Origin: an uncultured Oscillospiraceae bacterium
Lineage (GTDB): Bacteria; Bacillota; Clostridia; Oscillospirales; Oscillospiraceae
Direction: 5' to 3'
Assembly: GCA_934646005.1 (NCBI GenBank)
Contig: CAKUED010000015.1
Coordinates: 1 to 64,000 of the forward strand
Length of the DNA: 64,000 nucleotides
Below, piece by piece: positions 16,869-25,607 of the stretch (its first letter is position 1; every line of letters begins with the position of its first letter). Made by a program: the position numbers and the translations under genes. The notes beneath the pieces are model-generated. The model searched no databases. It saw only the letters and a program-made list of their open reading frames with translations, and had not been told where the DNA came from.

Positions 16869-18604
16869 AAAAATCAGCCTCCAGAGGAACGCTCCGGCGC
16901 GTTCTGGCGCTGCTGCGGGGCAGCGGCTGGCAGCTCGTGCTGGCGCTCATTTTGTCGGCGGCGAACGTCGCGGGGACGCTGTATGTCCCCATCGCGGTCG
17001 GACGTGCCATCGACTGCGTCGTCGCCCCCGGGCAGGTGGAGCTTTCCGCGGCGGCGCGGGCGCTGGCGGGCGCGCTGGTCGCTGCCTGCGGCGCGGCGGC
17101 GCTGCAATGGTGCATCAGCGACCTGTTTAACCGCATGGCGTTTTCCGCCGTGCGCGACGTGCGCCGACAGGCGTTTGCAAAGCTCCAGCGGCTGCCGCTG
17201 TCGTATCTGGACGCGCACCCGTCCGGCGATACGCTCAGCCGCATCATCGCCGACGCCGACCAGCTCTCGGACGGGCTGGTGCTCGGCTTTTCACAGTTCT
17301 TTACGGGCGCTTTGACCATCCTCTGTACGCTCGTCATCATGCTCCGCCTGAGCTGGCGCATTGCGCTGGTGGTCGTGCTGCTCACGCCGCTGTCGCTGTT
17401 TGCGGCAAAATTCATCACCGGGCGGACGAAAACGCTCTTTACGGCGCAGTCGCGCCTGCGCGGGCAGCAGACGGCATATCTGGAGGAGATGGTCGGCGAG
17501 CAGAAGCTCGTGCGCGCATTCGGCATGGAAGCGCGCAGCGCAGCCCGCTTTGACGAGGAAAACGACCGCCTGCGCGACGCATCGCTGCAAGCAACGTTCT
17601 TCTCCTCCCTCACGAACCCCGTCACACGCTTTGTAAACGCCATGGTCTACGCGGGCGTGGCGCTCGTGGGCGCACTGAGCGCCGCTGGCGGCGCGGTCAC
17701 GGTGGGCACGCTCACGGTGTTTTTGAGCTATGCCAACCAGTATACGCGCCCGTTCAATGAAATTTCCGGCGTGATCGCCGAGCTTCAGAATGCGCTGGCG
17801 TGCGCCGCGCGGCTGTTTGAGCTGCTGGACGCGCCGGATGAGACACCCGACGCGGACGCTGCGCTTCCCACGCCCGTCTCCGGCGGCGTGCGGCTGCGGG
17901 ACGTGTCGTTCTCGTATGCGCCGCAGCGCCCGCTCATCGAGCATCTGGAGCTGAACGTGCAGCCGGGGCAGCGCGTGGCGATCGTGGGACCCACCGGCTG
18001 CGGCAAAACGACGCTCATCAACCTCCTCATGCGCTTTTACGACGTAAGCGGCGGCGCGATCTATGTGGACGGGACGGATGTGTACAGCGTCTCGCGCAAG
18101 AGCCTGCGCGCGCAGTACGGCATGGTTTTGCAGGAGACGTGGCTCTCCGGCGGGACGGTGCGCGAAAACCTCACCATGGGCGCGCCGGACGCGACCGACG
18201 AGGAGCTGTTCGAGGCGGCGCGCGCGTGCTATGCCGACGACTTCATCCGCAAGCTGCCGCAGGGGTACGACACGCCGCTCTCCGGCGGCATGAGCCTGTC
18301 ACAGGGGCAGCGGCAGCTGCTTTGCATCACGCGCGTGATGCTGGCAAAGCCGCCCATGCTCATTCTGGATGAGGCGACCAGCTCCATCGACACGCGCACC
18401 GAGCGCAAGGTGCAGTCGGCGTTTGCCGCGCTCATGCGGGGCAGGACGAGCTTTATCGTCGCCCACCGCCTGTCCACCATCCGCGAGGCGGACGTGATAT
18501 TAGTCATGCGCGACGGACACATCATCGAGCAGGGAAAACACGAGCAGCTTCTCGAAAAAGGCGGCTTCTACGCCAAGCTCTACAACAGCCAGTTTGAACA
18601 ATAA
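16865..18604 (+). CDS. Heterodimeric ABC exporter, catalytic subunit
   Basis: The 579-residue partner has a transmembrane domain plus an ATPase domain with Walker A GPTGCGKTT (about 375), canonical Walker B and glutamate (LILDEATSSID) and switch histidine (IVAHRLST). Its signature is LSQGQRQ, the usual deviation in the partner of a degenerate subunit, so the pair forms one active and one inactive site. ATG at 16865 overlaps the previous stop as ATGA, with GGAGG upstream. The genes end in a hairpin-rich region and a bidirectional terminator. Confidence 0.92.
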   Translation: MKKSASRGTLRRVLALLRGSGWQLVLALILSAANVAGTLYVPIAVGRAIDCVVAPGQVELSAAARALAGALVAACGAAALQWCISDLFNRMAFSAVRDVRRQAFAKLQRLPLSYLDAHPSGDTLSRIIADADQLSDGLVLGFSQFFTGALTILCTLVIMLRLSWRIALVVVLLTPLSLFAAKFITGRTKTLFTAQSRLRGQQTAYLEEMVGEQKLVRAFGMEARSAARFDEENDRLRDASLQATFFSSLTNPVTRFVNAMVYAGVALVGALSAAGGAVTVGTLTVFLSYANQYTRPFNEISGVIAELQNALACAARLFELLDAPDETPDADAALPTPVSGGVRLRDVSFSYAPQRPLIEHLELNVQPGQRVAIVGPTGCGKTTLINLLMRFYDVSGGAIYVDGTDVYSVSRKSLRAQYGMVLQETWLSGGTVRENLTMGAPDATDEELFEAARACYADDFIRKLPQGYDTPLSGGMSLSQGQRQLLCITRVMLAKPPMLILDEATSSIDTRTERKVQSAFAALMRGRTSFIVAHRLSTIREADVILVMRDGHIIEQGKHEQLLEKGGFYAKLYNSQFEQ

Positions 18605-18608
18605 TACT

Positions 18609-18746
18609 GTTTTCTGATTAAAAAATTAACCAGAAAACCCGCGTGCTTCGCACGCTGGAATTGCACAATTGTGCAATTCCCCGTCTCATAAGTTCTTAAC
18701 GCACCTTCGGTGCTATAAAAATCTTTTCAAGATTTTTAATAAGAAC
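18609..18746. repeat. Cluster of hairpins including a three-way junction
   Basis: Four structures follow one another after the exporter genes. They are GTTTTCTG/CAGAAAAC (18609-18638), GCGTGC-ttc-GCACGC (18641-18655), a perfect 24-base palindrome starting GGAATTGCAC (18657-18680), and a closing stem GTTCTTA/TAAGAAC (18692-18746) that encloses two further hairpins (GCACC-ttc-GGTGC and AAAAATCTT-ttc-AAGATTTTT). The last would fold as a three-way junction in RNA. No coding potential is seen. Confidence 0.65.
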
Positions 18747-18752
18747 TAGTAT

Positions 18753-18788
18753 AAAAAATGTGCCTGCCACCCGGCAGGCACATTTTTT
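18753..18788. terminator. Bidirectional terminator
   Basis: A 16-base perfect stem, AAAAAATGTGCCTGCC and its complement, with loop ACCC, has A and T tracts on both flanks, so it can end transcription of the exporter genes (plus) and of the MBL gene (minus), whose stop codon it overlaps. Confidence 0.9.
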
Positions 18789-19599
18789 ATAATTCCAGTG
18801 TCATGCCCACGCCCACATCCTGCACGGGGAGCGTTTGCGCCATTTGGGCGCGGACGGGAAAGGCTGTGCAGTGGCTGGGATAGAGGGCGGTGAGGGGGAG
18901 CGTCCGCAAAAATTCGACGGTCTTTTCCGCCTGCGCGTCCCGGCGCATGAGGTGCATCCCGCCGAGCAGCCCCCGCACCGGCACGCCCGGAAACAGCGCC
19001 TGCGCCTGCAAAACGATGTTGCACACGCCGCTGTGCGAGCAGCCGAGCAGCAAAAACAGCCCGTCCCGCGTCTCAAGCGCCAGCGCGGAATCATCCGGCA
19101 AAAAATCGCCCGTCCACTGCCCGCCGCTTCCTAACCGCACGCCGATGGGCGTGCGTGCCTCAAAGTCCGTCCGGCGGGGGATACGCCCCAAAAACGTGAC
19201 GTGCTCCGACAGGCGCACCGGCTCGTCTGACAGCCGCACCTCCGCCTGCGCGCACGCAGCCTCCTGCGTCAGCGGCGAGCCGATCGAGAGTCCCGCGTCG
19301 TCGCGCCGGGGCGCGAATACACCGGGGCACGCCGTCAGGCGGACGCGTGTCTGCGGAAACGCCGCGAAATACGCCGCCAGCCCGCCCGTGTGGTCGTTGT
19401 GCCCGTGCGAGAGCACGATGTCCGTCACACGCGACAGATCAATGCCCATCGCCCGCGCGTTTTTGAGAAACACGTCGGAATAGCCCGTATCCAGCAAAAT
19501 GCGTGCGCCGCCGTCCTCCAAAAGATAACTCACGGCGGGCTCGGCGAGAAAATAGCGGTCGATGATCGCAGCGTTATCGACCAGGACCGTCAGCTTCAC
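18787..19599 (-). CDS. Metallo-beta-lactamase fold hydrolase
   Basis: The 270-residue protein has the binuclear metal motif SHGHNDHTGG near residues 64-73, later GCSHSG and GGMH, and a C-terminal YPSHC. This pattern fits the MBL subfamily annotated as dihydropterin-aminobenzene-phosphate synthase-like, whose true substrates are mostly unknown. The start is GTG at 19599, overlapping the M20 stop as GTGA, so it is translationally coupled to the upstream amidohydrolase. Cytoplasmic; no signal peptide is visible. Confidence 0.85.
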   Translation of the reverse strand: MKLTVLVDNAAIIDRYFLAEPAVSYLLEDGGARILLDTGYSDVFLKNARAMGIDLSRVTDIVLSHGHNDHTGGLAAYFAAFPQTRVRLTACPGVFAPRRDDAGLSIGSPLTQEAACAQAEVRLSDEPVRLSEHVTFLGRIPRRTDFEARTPIGVRLGSGGQWTGDFLPDDSALALETRDGLFLLLGCSHSGVCNIVLQAQALFPGVPVRGLLGGMHLMRRDAQAEKTVEFLRTLPLTALYPSHCTAFPVRAQMAQTLPVQDVGVGMTLEL

Positions 19600-20789
19600 A
19601 GCGCGTCCCTCGTGCCGTCCAGCAGCCGCAGCGCCATGTCGAGCAGGAACTGCACGCCGTATTTCAGGCAGTCCTCGTCGATCTTAAAATGCGGGTTGTG
19701 GTGCGGCTGGTCGCTGCCGCAGGCGGCATTGCGCGTGCCGAGCTCCACAAAGAAGCCGGGGCGCTTGCCGTCCTCCAGAAAATACGGATAGTCCTCGCCC
19801 GGCATGAGCGGCGAGATATGCAGCACGCGCTCTGCGCCGAAACGTGCTTCGATAAGCTGCTCGGCGAGCTTCGTCAGCCCCTCGTCGTTCATGACCGACG
19901 GATACCCGTCCTGCCACGAAAATTCACAGCCCGCACCCGCCGACTGCGTGATGCCGCGCACGATGCGCTCCATCTCGGCGTGCAAAAACGCGCGCGCCTG
20001 CGGACCGAGGCAGCGGGTCGTGCCGGTGAGCGTCATGGTGTTGGGGATGATGTTGTAGGCGTTGCCGGCGTTTGCCTGACAGACGGAGACGACCGCCGGA
20101 TCGACCGCCGCCATCTTTCGCGAGACGAGCGTTTGCAGCGCGAGGATGATCTGCGCGCCGGTCACGACCGGGTCGATGCACGTCTCCGGCAGGGCGCAGT
20201 GCCCGCCCTTGCCAAGGATCGTGATGTCAAAGCGGTCGGTATTTGCGGTGAGCGCTCCGGCGCGCACGCCAAAGTGCCCGCTGGGGAACGTTGTGGACAG
20301 GTGGATGCCCAGCACCGCGTCCAGCCCCTCCGCCGCGCCCGCGCGCACCATCTCGATCGCGCCGCCGGGCGGCAGCTCCTCCGCGTGCTGGAACAAAAGC
20401 CGCACCGTGCCGCAAAGCTCCGACCGCCGCGCGCACAGCAGCCGCGCCAGCGTCAGCGCGATGGCGGCGTGCGCGTCATGCCCGCAGGCGTGCATCACGC
20501 CGGGGGTTTTCGAGCGGTAGGGCAGGTCGTTGTCCTCCTGAATGGGCAGCGCGTCAATGTCGGCGCGCACGCCGAGCGTCGCGGCGCTTCCGGGCTTTGT
20601 GCCGTGGATCGTGGCGATCAGCCCCGTTTTGCACGGGCGGCTGAGCTCGTCCACGCCCATCTCGCGCAGCGCATTTTCCAAATATTCGGTCGTTTCAAAT
20701 TCATGGAAGGAAAGCTCGGGGCGCTCGTGCAGACGGCGGCGGCAGGCGATGAGCGCGTCCTCCTGACGCAATACATCCGGCTCAAACAT
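19596..20789 (-). CDS. M20 family amidohydrolase/peptidase
   Basis: The 397-residue protein is an M20 metallo-amidohydrolase of the hippurate/IAA-amino-acid hydrolase group. Metal and catalytic residues are visible in VMHACGHDAHAA, FQHAEELPPGGA, a dimerisation-domain GKGGHCALPE, and the C-terminal HHNPHF. It cleaves an acyl group from an N-acyl amino acid or related amide; the substrate is not readable. AGGAGG is upstream of the ATG at 20789. It is the first gene of a two-gene operon with the MBL hydrolase and divergent from the SH3 lipoprotein gene. Confidence 0.92.
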   Translation of the reverse strand: MFEPDVLRQEDALIACRRRLHERPELSFHEFETTEYLENALREMGVDELSRPCKTGLIATIHGTKPGSAATLGVRADIDALPIQEDNDLPYRSKTPGVMHACGHDAHAAIALTLARLLCARRSELCGTVRLLFQHAEELPPGGAIEMVRAGAAEGLDAVLGIHLSTTFPSGHFGVRAGALTANTDRFDITILGKGGHCALPETCIDPVVTGAQIILALQTLVSRKMAAVDPAVVSVCQANAGNAYNIIPNTMTLTGTTRCLGPQARAFLHAEMERIVRGITQSAGAGCEFSWQDGYPSVMNDEGLTKLAEQLIEARFGAERVLHISPLMPGEDYPYFLEDGKRPGFFVELGTRNAACGSDQPHHNPHFKIDEDCLKYGVQFLLDMALRLLDGTRDAL

Positions 20790-20879
20790 AATGACCCTCC
20801 TGATGTGATTTTCGGTAGTTTTATGATACCAGTTTCGTATCTGTATTGCAAGCGCTCCGCGCGCGGAAAAACAACACTT

Positions 20880-20908
20880 TTGACACGCTCGGAAAAGTAT
20901 GGTATAAT
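20880..20908 (+). promoter_or_regulatory. Consensus promoter of the SH3 lipoprotein gene
   Basis: TTGACA (20880-20885) and TATAAT (20903-20908) are perfect, separated by 17 bases, with an added TGG extended -10 element. It lies 67 bases before the start codon and predicts strong, constitutive expression. Confidence 0.92.
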
Positions 20909-20975
20909 ACCAAAATCAATAATAAATTGAATAACTATAACCGTTCGCAGCAAGTACATCAATGGAGGAATCAGT

Positions 20976-22229
20976 ATGAAAAAGCAACTCGCGTTATGGC
21001 TGGCGCTTGTCCTGCTGGTATCCGTGCTGGCAGGCTGCTCGGGGAAGAGCACCGATACGGGCATCCCCGCCGCGGCGTTTTCCACGCAGTCCGTTCTGAC
21101 GCTGCCGCTGAAGGCGGAGCTGAACAGCGGCGACTACCTGACCTACGGCGGTCACCAGTTCACGAGCAAAAAAAGCCTGTCCAAAATGGCGGACCTCATC
21201 GTCAAAAACAATGAAAACGTCACGTCGGCGGAGTTCAAAAACGCCTACGGTGACAGCTGGCTTTTTTCCCGCGAGGTGACGGGCGGCGTGGACAGCTGGT
21301 GTTTGTATCAGCAAGACCCCGCCAATATCAAAAATTCCTACATCTTCTCCGGGATGCACCGGGAGCTGACGACGCAGGACGGCGCGATGGAGCTGCTGCT
21401 GCCGCTGCACCTGATCTCCGACAGCTACATCCGCGACAATATGGGCAACCGCCTCTCCCTCGCTCATGCCTACGCCTGCGGCGTGGAGGATCAGGAATCG
21501 ACCGTGCAGCAGCTTTTTGAGACGTTCTACCAGAACTCCGGCTTCTACACCATCAGCCCGATGGATGACGGCTTTGCCCTCACGCCCAAGCAGGGACTGC
21601 GGCTTCAGCTCAAGATCAGCTTTACGCAGCAGGACGGCAGCGATTACTTTACCATCAGCGACATCACCGAGCGCGCGCCCGTGCCGAGTGAAAACGTCAC
21701 GGTCCGCTGGGTGATGGGCGAGGACAGCGAAGCGCAGACCGCGTCCCCCGACTCCGCCGACGCGCTTCAGATGAGCGCTCTGCTCATCGGCGCGGCGTAT
21801 ACCGACGGCGCGGCAGCGGTGGATTATCCGTATTCCATCGACGTGGACGGCGAGACGTATAACGCAAGACTTCTGTGGAACAGCACCGACACAACGTGGA
21901 GCGGCACGGTCTACCGCAGCGGCAAGACCGCCGCGCTGTCCACCAGCGAGGCATCGGAGCTCGCGGCGCTGATGTATCAGATCGGCTTCTATGTGCCGGA
22001 TGAGAGCGCCGCAGAGGCTGACCCCGAAAACGTCGTGCCGATGTCCGCGTGCATGGCGACGACCACCGAGGTCAACGTCCGCTCCGCGCCGAATACCTCC
22101 GGCACGATCGAAAAGACGCTCGCCAAGGACGACCCCGTCGCCGTGGTCGGCAAGCTCGACGGCTGGTATCAGATCCTCTTCGGCGGTCACGTCGCCTACA
22201 TGAGCGCCGATTATCTGCGAGCGGCATAA
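20976..22229 (+). CDS. Lipoprotein with C-terminal bacterial SH3 domain
   Basis: A 417-residue surface lipoprotein. The signal peptide ends in the lipobox VLAGC with the modified cysteine at residue 21. The C-terminal ~65 residues form an SH3_3 domain (TEVNVRSAPNTSGTIEKTL, then GWYQILFGGHVAYMSADYL), a fold that often binds peptidoglycan. The central 320 residues are unrecognised, with an acidic, Ser/Ala-rich spacer. It has a very strong promoter and is monocistronic. A role at the cell wall is likely; the precise function is unknown. Confidence 0.85.
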   Translation: MKKQLALWLALVLLVSVLAGCSGKSTDTGIPAAAFSTQSVLTLPLKAELNSGDYLTYGGHQFTSKKSLSKMADLIVKNNENVTSAEFKNAYGDSWLFSREVTGGVDSWCLYQQDPANIKNSYIFSGMHRELTTQDGAMELLLPLHLISDSYIRDNMGNRLSLAHAYACGVEDQESTVQQLFETFYQNSGFYTISPMDDGFALTPKQGLRLQLKISFTQQDGSDYFTISDITERAPVPSENVTVRWVMGEDSEAQTASPDSADALQMSALLIGAAYTDGAAAVDYPYSIDVDGETYNARLLWNSTDTTWSGTVYRSGKTAALSTSEASELAALMYQIGFYVPDESAAEADPENVVPMSACMATTTEVNVRSAPNTSGTIEKTLAKDDPVAVVGKLDGWYQILFGGHVAYMSADYLRAA

Positions 22230-22248
22230 TCACATTCAGAACAAATTG

Positions 22249-22281
22249 CCCCCGCCGCCCCGGAACACGGGGCGGCGGGGG
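22249..22281. terminator. G+C-rich hairpin between convergent genes
   Basis: A perfect 13-base stem (CCCCCGCCGCCCC with its complement, loop of seven) lies between the converging lipoprotein and ferritin-like genes. Neither side has a clean T tract, so it is a likely but unproven terminator. Confidence 0.6.
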
Positions 22282-22298
22282 CGTGCGCGTTTACGCGC

Positions 22299-22808
22299 TT
22301 ACAGGCACTCGCGCAGAACGCAGACTAGGGCGCGGGCGTGGCGCTGGGCGGTTTCGGCGAGGCAGGTGAGCGTTTCGGCGTGGGCAGGGACTTGCTCCGC
22401 CAGCGCGCGGTATGTAGCGGCGTTGGCAAGCTGGCGCTCATACTGCCGCCGCAGACCCGCCGCAAGGCACGCGGGCGCGTCGGGCGAAACGGGCTCGCAC
22501 GCCGCCCGCTGTCCCGTGGTGATGTAGTACAGTGCCGCCAGCGTGCGCGCCTCCTGCCGGGACTGCTCCGCCAGATGCAAAAGTGTCTGCCGCGCGCAGC
22601 CGCGCAGCCGCCGCGCAAGGCGGATATTCAGCGCCGCGTCGGCGCGGGCACGCCGCAAAAGCTCCTGTAGCTGCGCCTCAAACGAGGCAGCCGGCTCTTC
22701 CGCCGTCTCCTGCGCGGCAGGTGCGGTGCTCGTGCTCGGTGCAGCTCCCGCCGCCATGACGCGGCTCCAGACGCGCTGCGCCTGCTGCGGATCAATGGAA
22801 TTTGTCAT
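22299..22808 (-). CDS. Degenerate ferritin-like helical protein
   Basis: A 169-residue, almost wholly helical protein beginning with the DPQQAQRVWSRVM pattern, then two helix pairs. It resembles clostridial ferritin-like-domain proteins, but the expected metal ligands (ExxH in each helix pair) are reduced to AEQSRQEARTL and AETAQRHARAL, so iron binding is doubtful. Start: ATGATG; the second ATG (22808) is seven bases after GGAGG and is preferred over 22811. It is rich in Ala, Arg and Cys, and monocistronic, divergent from typA. The function is unknown and the family assignment moderate. Confidence 0.6.
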   Translation of the reverse strand: MTNSIDPQQAQRVWSRVMAAGAAPSTSTAPAAQETAEEPAASFEAQLQELLRRARADAALNIRLARRLRGCARQTLLHLAEQSRQEARTLAALYYITTGQRAACEPVSPDAPACLAAGLRRQYERQLANAATYRALAEQVPAHAETLTCLAETAQRHARALVCVLRECL

Positions 22809-22900
22809 CATGATCCCTCCTTCCGCCCATCCTATGACGCAGTGTGCCCGTTTGCGCGCGGCGGGGATGTAAAAAATATGCTTTTTTGCGGGAAAACCTG

Positions 22901-22929
22901 TTGTAAATGGGATATGACTGTGTTAAAAT
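22901..22929 (+). promoter_or_regulatory. Promoter of typA
   Basis: TTGTAA (22901-22906) and TAAAAT (22924-22929) are 17 bases apart, with a TGT extended -10 element. It lies 43 bases before the typA start codon. Confidence 0.75.
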
Positions 22930-22971
22930 AACGCTTTGTGAGATAATTCGGGCACAGAAAGGGGCTTTCGT

Positions 22972-24792
22972 ATGACCCAGGATAAAATTCGGAACATCGC
23001 CATCATTGCGCACGTTGACCACGGCAAAACGACGCTGGTCGATGAGATGCTCAAGCAGGGCGGTGTGTACCGCGAAAATCAGGTCGTGGCGGACCGCGTG
23101 ATGGACTCCGGCGATCTGGAGCGCGAGCGCGGCATCACCATTCTGGCGAAAAATACCGCCGTACATTATAAAGACTACAAGATCAACATCGTCGATACGC
23201 CGGGTCACGCCGATTTTTCCGGCGAGGTCGAGCGTATCCTCAAGATGGTGGACGGCGTTCTGCTGCTGGTGGACGCCGCCGAAGGTCCGATGCCGCAGAC
23301 CCGCTTCGTGCTGCAAAAGGCGCTGGAGCTGGGGCATAAGGTCATCGTGGTCGTCAACAAGGTCGATCGCCCGGACGCGCGTATCCATGAGGTCATGGAC
23401 GAGGTGCTGGAGCTGCTGCTTGACCTGAACGCGACGGACGAGCAGTTTGACTCGCCCACGATCTTCTGCTCCGCACGGCAGGGCACATCGTCCTACGGTC
23501 CTGACGAGCCGGGCAAGGATCTCGTGCCGCTGTTTGAGACCATCATCAACTACATCGACCCGCCCAAGGGCGACCGCGAGGGCGCATTGCAGCTGCTTGT
23601 CTCGTCCATCGACTATAACGAGTTCGTCGGGCGCATCGGCATCGGGCGCGTGGAGCGCGGCGTCATCCGCCAGAATCAGGAGGTGCTCGTCACCGACTAC
23701 CACGATCCCGAAAAGAAGCAGAAGGCAAAGATCGTGGCGCTCTATGAGTTCACGGGTCTGGGGCGCAGCCCCATCCAGGAGGCGGCGGCGGGCGAGATCG
23801 TCGCGTTCTCCGGCATTTCGGATATTACCATCGGGCGCACCATCTGCGCGCCGGATATGCCCGAACCGCTGCCGTTCGTGAAAATTTCCGACCCCACGAT
23901 CGAGATGACGTTCTCCATCAACGACTCGCCGTTTGCCGGGCGCGAGGGCAAGTATGTCACGTCCCGCAACCTGCGCGACCGTTTGCAGCGCGAGCTTTTA
24001 AAGGACGTGTCGCTGCACGTCACCGAGGTCGGCACGGACTCCTTCAACGTCGCCGGGCGCGGCGAGATGCACCTGTCCATCCTCATCGAGACGATGCGCC
24101 GCGAGGGCTATGAGTTCCAGGTCTCCACGCCGCACGTTCTGAATAAGGAGATCGACGGCAAGCTCTGCGAGCCGATCGAGCGCATGGTCGCCGATGTGCC
24201 GGAGGCGTCTGTCGGCGCGGTCATCGACAAAATTTCGCAGCGCAAGGGCGAGCTGGCGTCCATGACGCCGGTGGGCAGCCGGATGCGGCTGGAGTTCCTC
24301 GTGCCCACGCGCGGGCTGTTCGGCTACCGCAACGAGTTCCTCACCGACACGCGCGGCGAGGGCATCATGGCGTCCACGCTGGATTCCTACGCGCCCGTCA
24401 AGGGCGAGATCGAGCGCCGTCAGGTCGGCTCGCTCGTCGCGTTTGAGACCGGCGAGGCGTGCGCCTACGGCCTCGGCGGCGTGCAGGATCGCGGCACGCT
24501 CTTCATCGCCCCCGGCACGGAGGTCTACGCCGGCATGATCGTCGGGCAGTGCAACCGCAACGAGGATATGTCTGTGAACGTCTGCAAGCGCAAGCAGCTC
24601 ACGAATATGCGCGCCGCCGGGTCTGACGACGCCATCCGCCTCGCCCCGCCGAAGGTCCTCTCGCTCGAGCAGTGCATGGAGTACCTGGCAGACGACGAGC
24701 TGCTGGAGGTCACCCCCAAGAGCCTGCGGATGCGCAAGCGGATCTTGGATCACTCCGCCAGAATGCGCGCGGTGATGAAAAATAAAAACTGA
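22972..24792 (+). CDS. typA: Ribosome-associated translational GTPase TypA/BipA
   Basis: The 606-residue protein is a full-length TypA/BipA. The G1 loop is AHVDHGKTT, G2 RERGITI, G3 DTPGHADF and G4 NKVDRPDA, followed by domain II, EF-G-like domains III and V, and the TypA-specific C-terminal domain. It binds the 70S ribosome and supports subunit assembly, especially in cold or stress. A weak GGGG-containing site (AGAAAGGGGC) lies eight bases before the ATG. It is monocistronic with its own promoter and a terminator hairpin. Confidence 0.97.
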   Translation: MTQDKIRNIAIIAHVDHGKTTLVDEMLKQGGVYRENQVVADRVMDSGDLERERGITILAKNTAVHYKDYKINIVDTPGHADFSGEVERILKMVDGVLLLVDAAEGPMPQTRFVLQKALELGHKVIVVVNKVDRPDARIHEVMDEVLELLLDLNATDEQFDSPTIFCSARQGTSSYGPDEPGKDLVPLFETIINYIDPPKGDREGALQLLVSSIDYNEFVGRIGIGRVERGVIRQNQEVLVTDYHDPEKKQKAKIVALYEFTGLGRSPIQEAAAGEIVAFSGISDITIGRTICAPDMPEPLPFVKISDPTIEMTFSINDSPFAGREGKYVTSRNLRDRLQRELLKDVSLHVTEVGTDSFNVAGRGEMHLSILIETMRREGYEFQVSTPHVLNKEIDGKLCEPIERMVADVPEASVGAVIDKISQRKGELASMTPVGSRMRLEFLVPTRGLFGYRNEFLTDTRGEGIMASTLDSYAPVKGEIERRQVGSLVAFETGEACAYGLGGVQDRGTLFIAPGTEVYAGMIVGQCNRNEDMSVNVCKRKQLTNMRAAGSDDAIRLAPPKVLSLEQCMEYLADDELLEVTPKSLRMRKRILDHSARMRAVMKNKN

Positions 24793-24795
24793 TAC

Positions 24796-24828
24796 AAATG
24801 CGTGCTTCCCAAACGGAAGCACGCATTT
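24796..24828 (+). terminator. Terminator hairpin after typA
   Basis: A 14-base perfect stem (AAATGCGTGCTTCC with its complement, loop of five) starts three bases after the stop. The T tract is short (ATTTACTTAT). Confidence 0.75.
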
Positions 24829-24860
24829 ACTTATGCTGCACTCCCGAATTGCACCCCCGT

Positions 24861-25481
24861 AAGGCTTCCTTGTGTAAAGGGAGCTGTCGCCGTAGGCGAC
24901 TGAAGGATTGCGTAGCAGGCACTCGCAAACCTGCACACACTATCGGCGACCCCGTACAATGCTTTGTAGGGGCGGACGACCCTGTCCGCCCGGCGGTACA
25001 AACCCGCAAATATGGATGCACCAATGCGAATCCGTACCACGTTTGTAGGGGTCGATGCCCATCTTCGGCGCCAAGAGCCGCGCTGCGCGCGGTTGCGCCT
25101 CGAAACTAGCCTGCGGGCGTCGCATCGACCCGCATGACGCACGACCGTTTTTGCGAAACGTTGCGGCAAACCCGCGATTGCCCAACGGGCGGACAGGGTC
25201 GTCCGCCCCTACAGGACGTTTTGCGGTTTCGCCGAACATTATGCAATTTTGCGATTGCGCACCGACGGGTCGATGTGGGCATCGACCCCTACGGCAATTG
25301 GGGTGAATTTTACGGATTCGCATTGGTGTAATCTCATTTGCAACGCCGTACCGCACAATCCTTTCGTCACGGCTGCGCCGTGCCACCTCCCTTTACACAA
25401 GGGAGGCTTTGGTGCGGTGCAAACGCGACGGCGCGGTCGAAACCTTCAGCAAGCGGGCGGGGTAGAACCCCGCCCCTACGC
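24861..25481. repeat. Palindromic module array 2 with an extra outer repeat
   Basis: The array holds B (24967), C (25045), inverted B (about 25190-25220) and inverted C (about 25268-25293) modules in the same order and spacing as at 8636-9067, ending in an inverted A module (25453-25481). Two copies of a further repeat containing TTGTGTAAAGGGAG lie in opposite orientation (24861-24912 and 25355-25410) around the B/C core. The first C module is split at its apex by a 61-base insertion (25062-25122). No gene is seen; 24829-25607 is otherwise empty. Confidence 0.85.
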
Positions 25482-25607
25482 AAATCTGATGGATTTTACG
25501 CGATCGCCGATGGCGCAGCGGCAATTTGTGCCTCTTTTCTTTTTGCGCAAAACGTTGTATACTGAAAAAAACGCCGGAGCTTGCAGACCGGCAGAAGGAG
25601 CGGGCGT

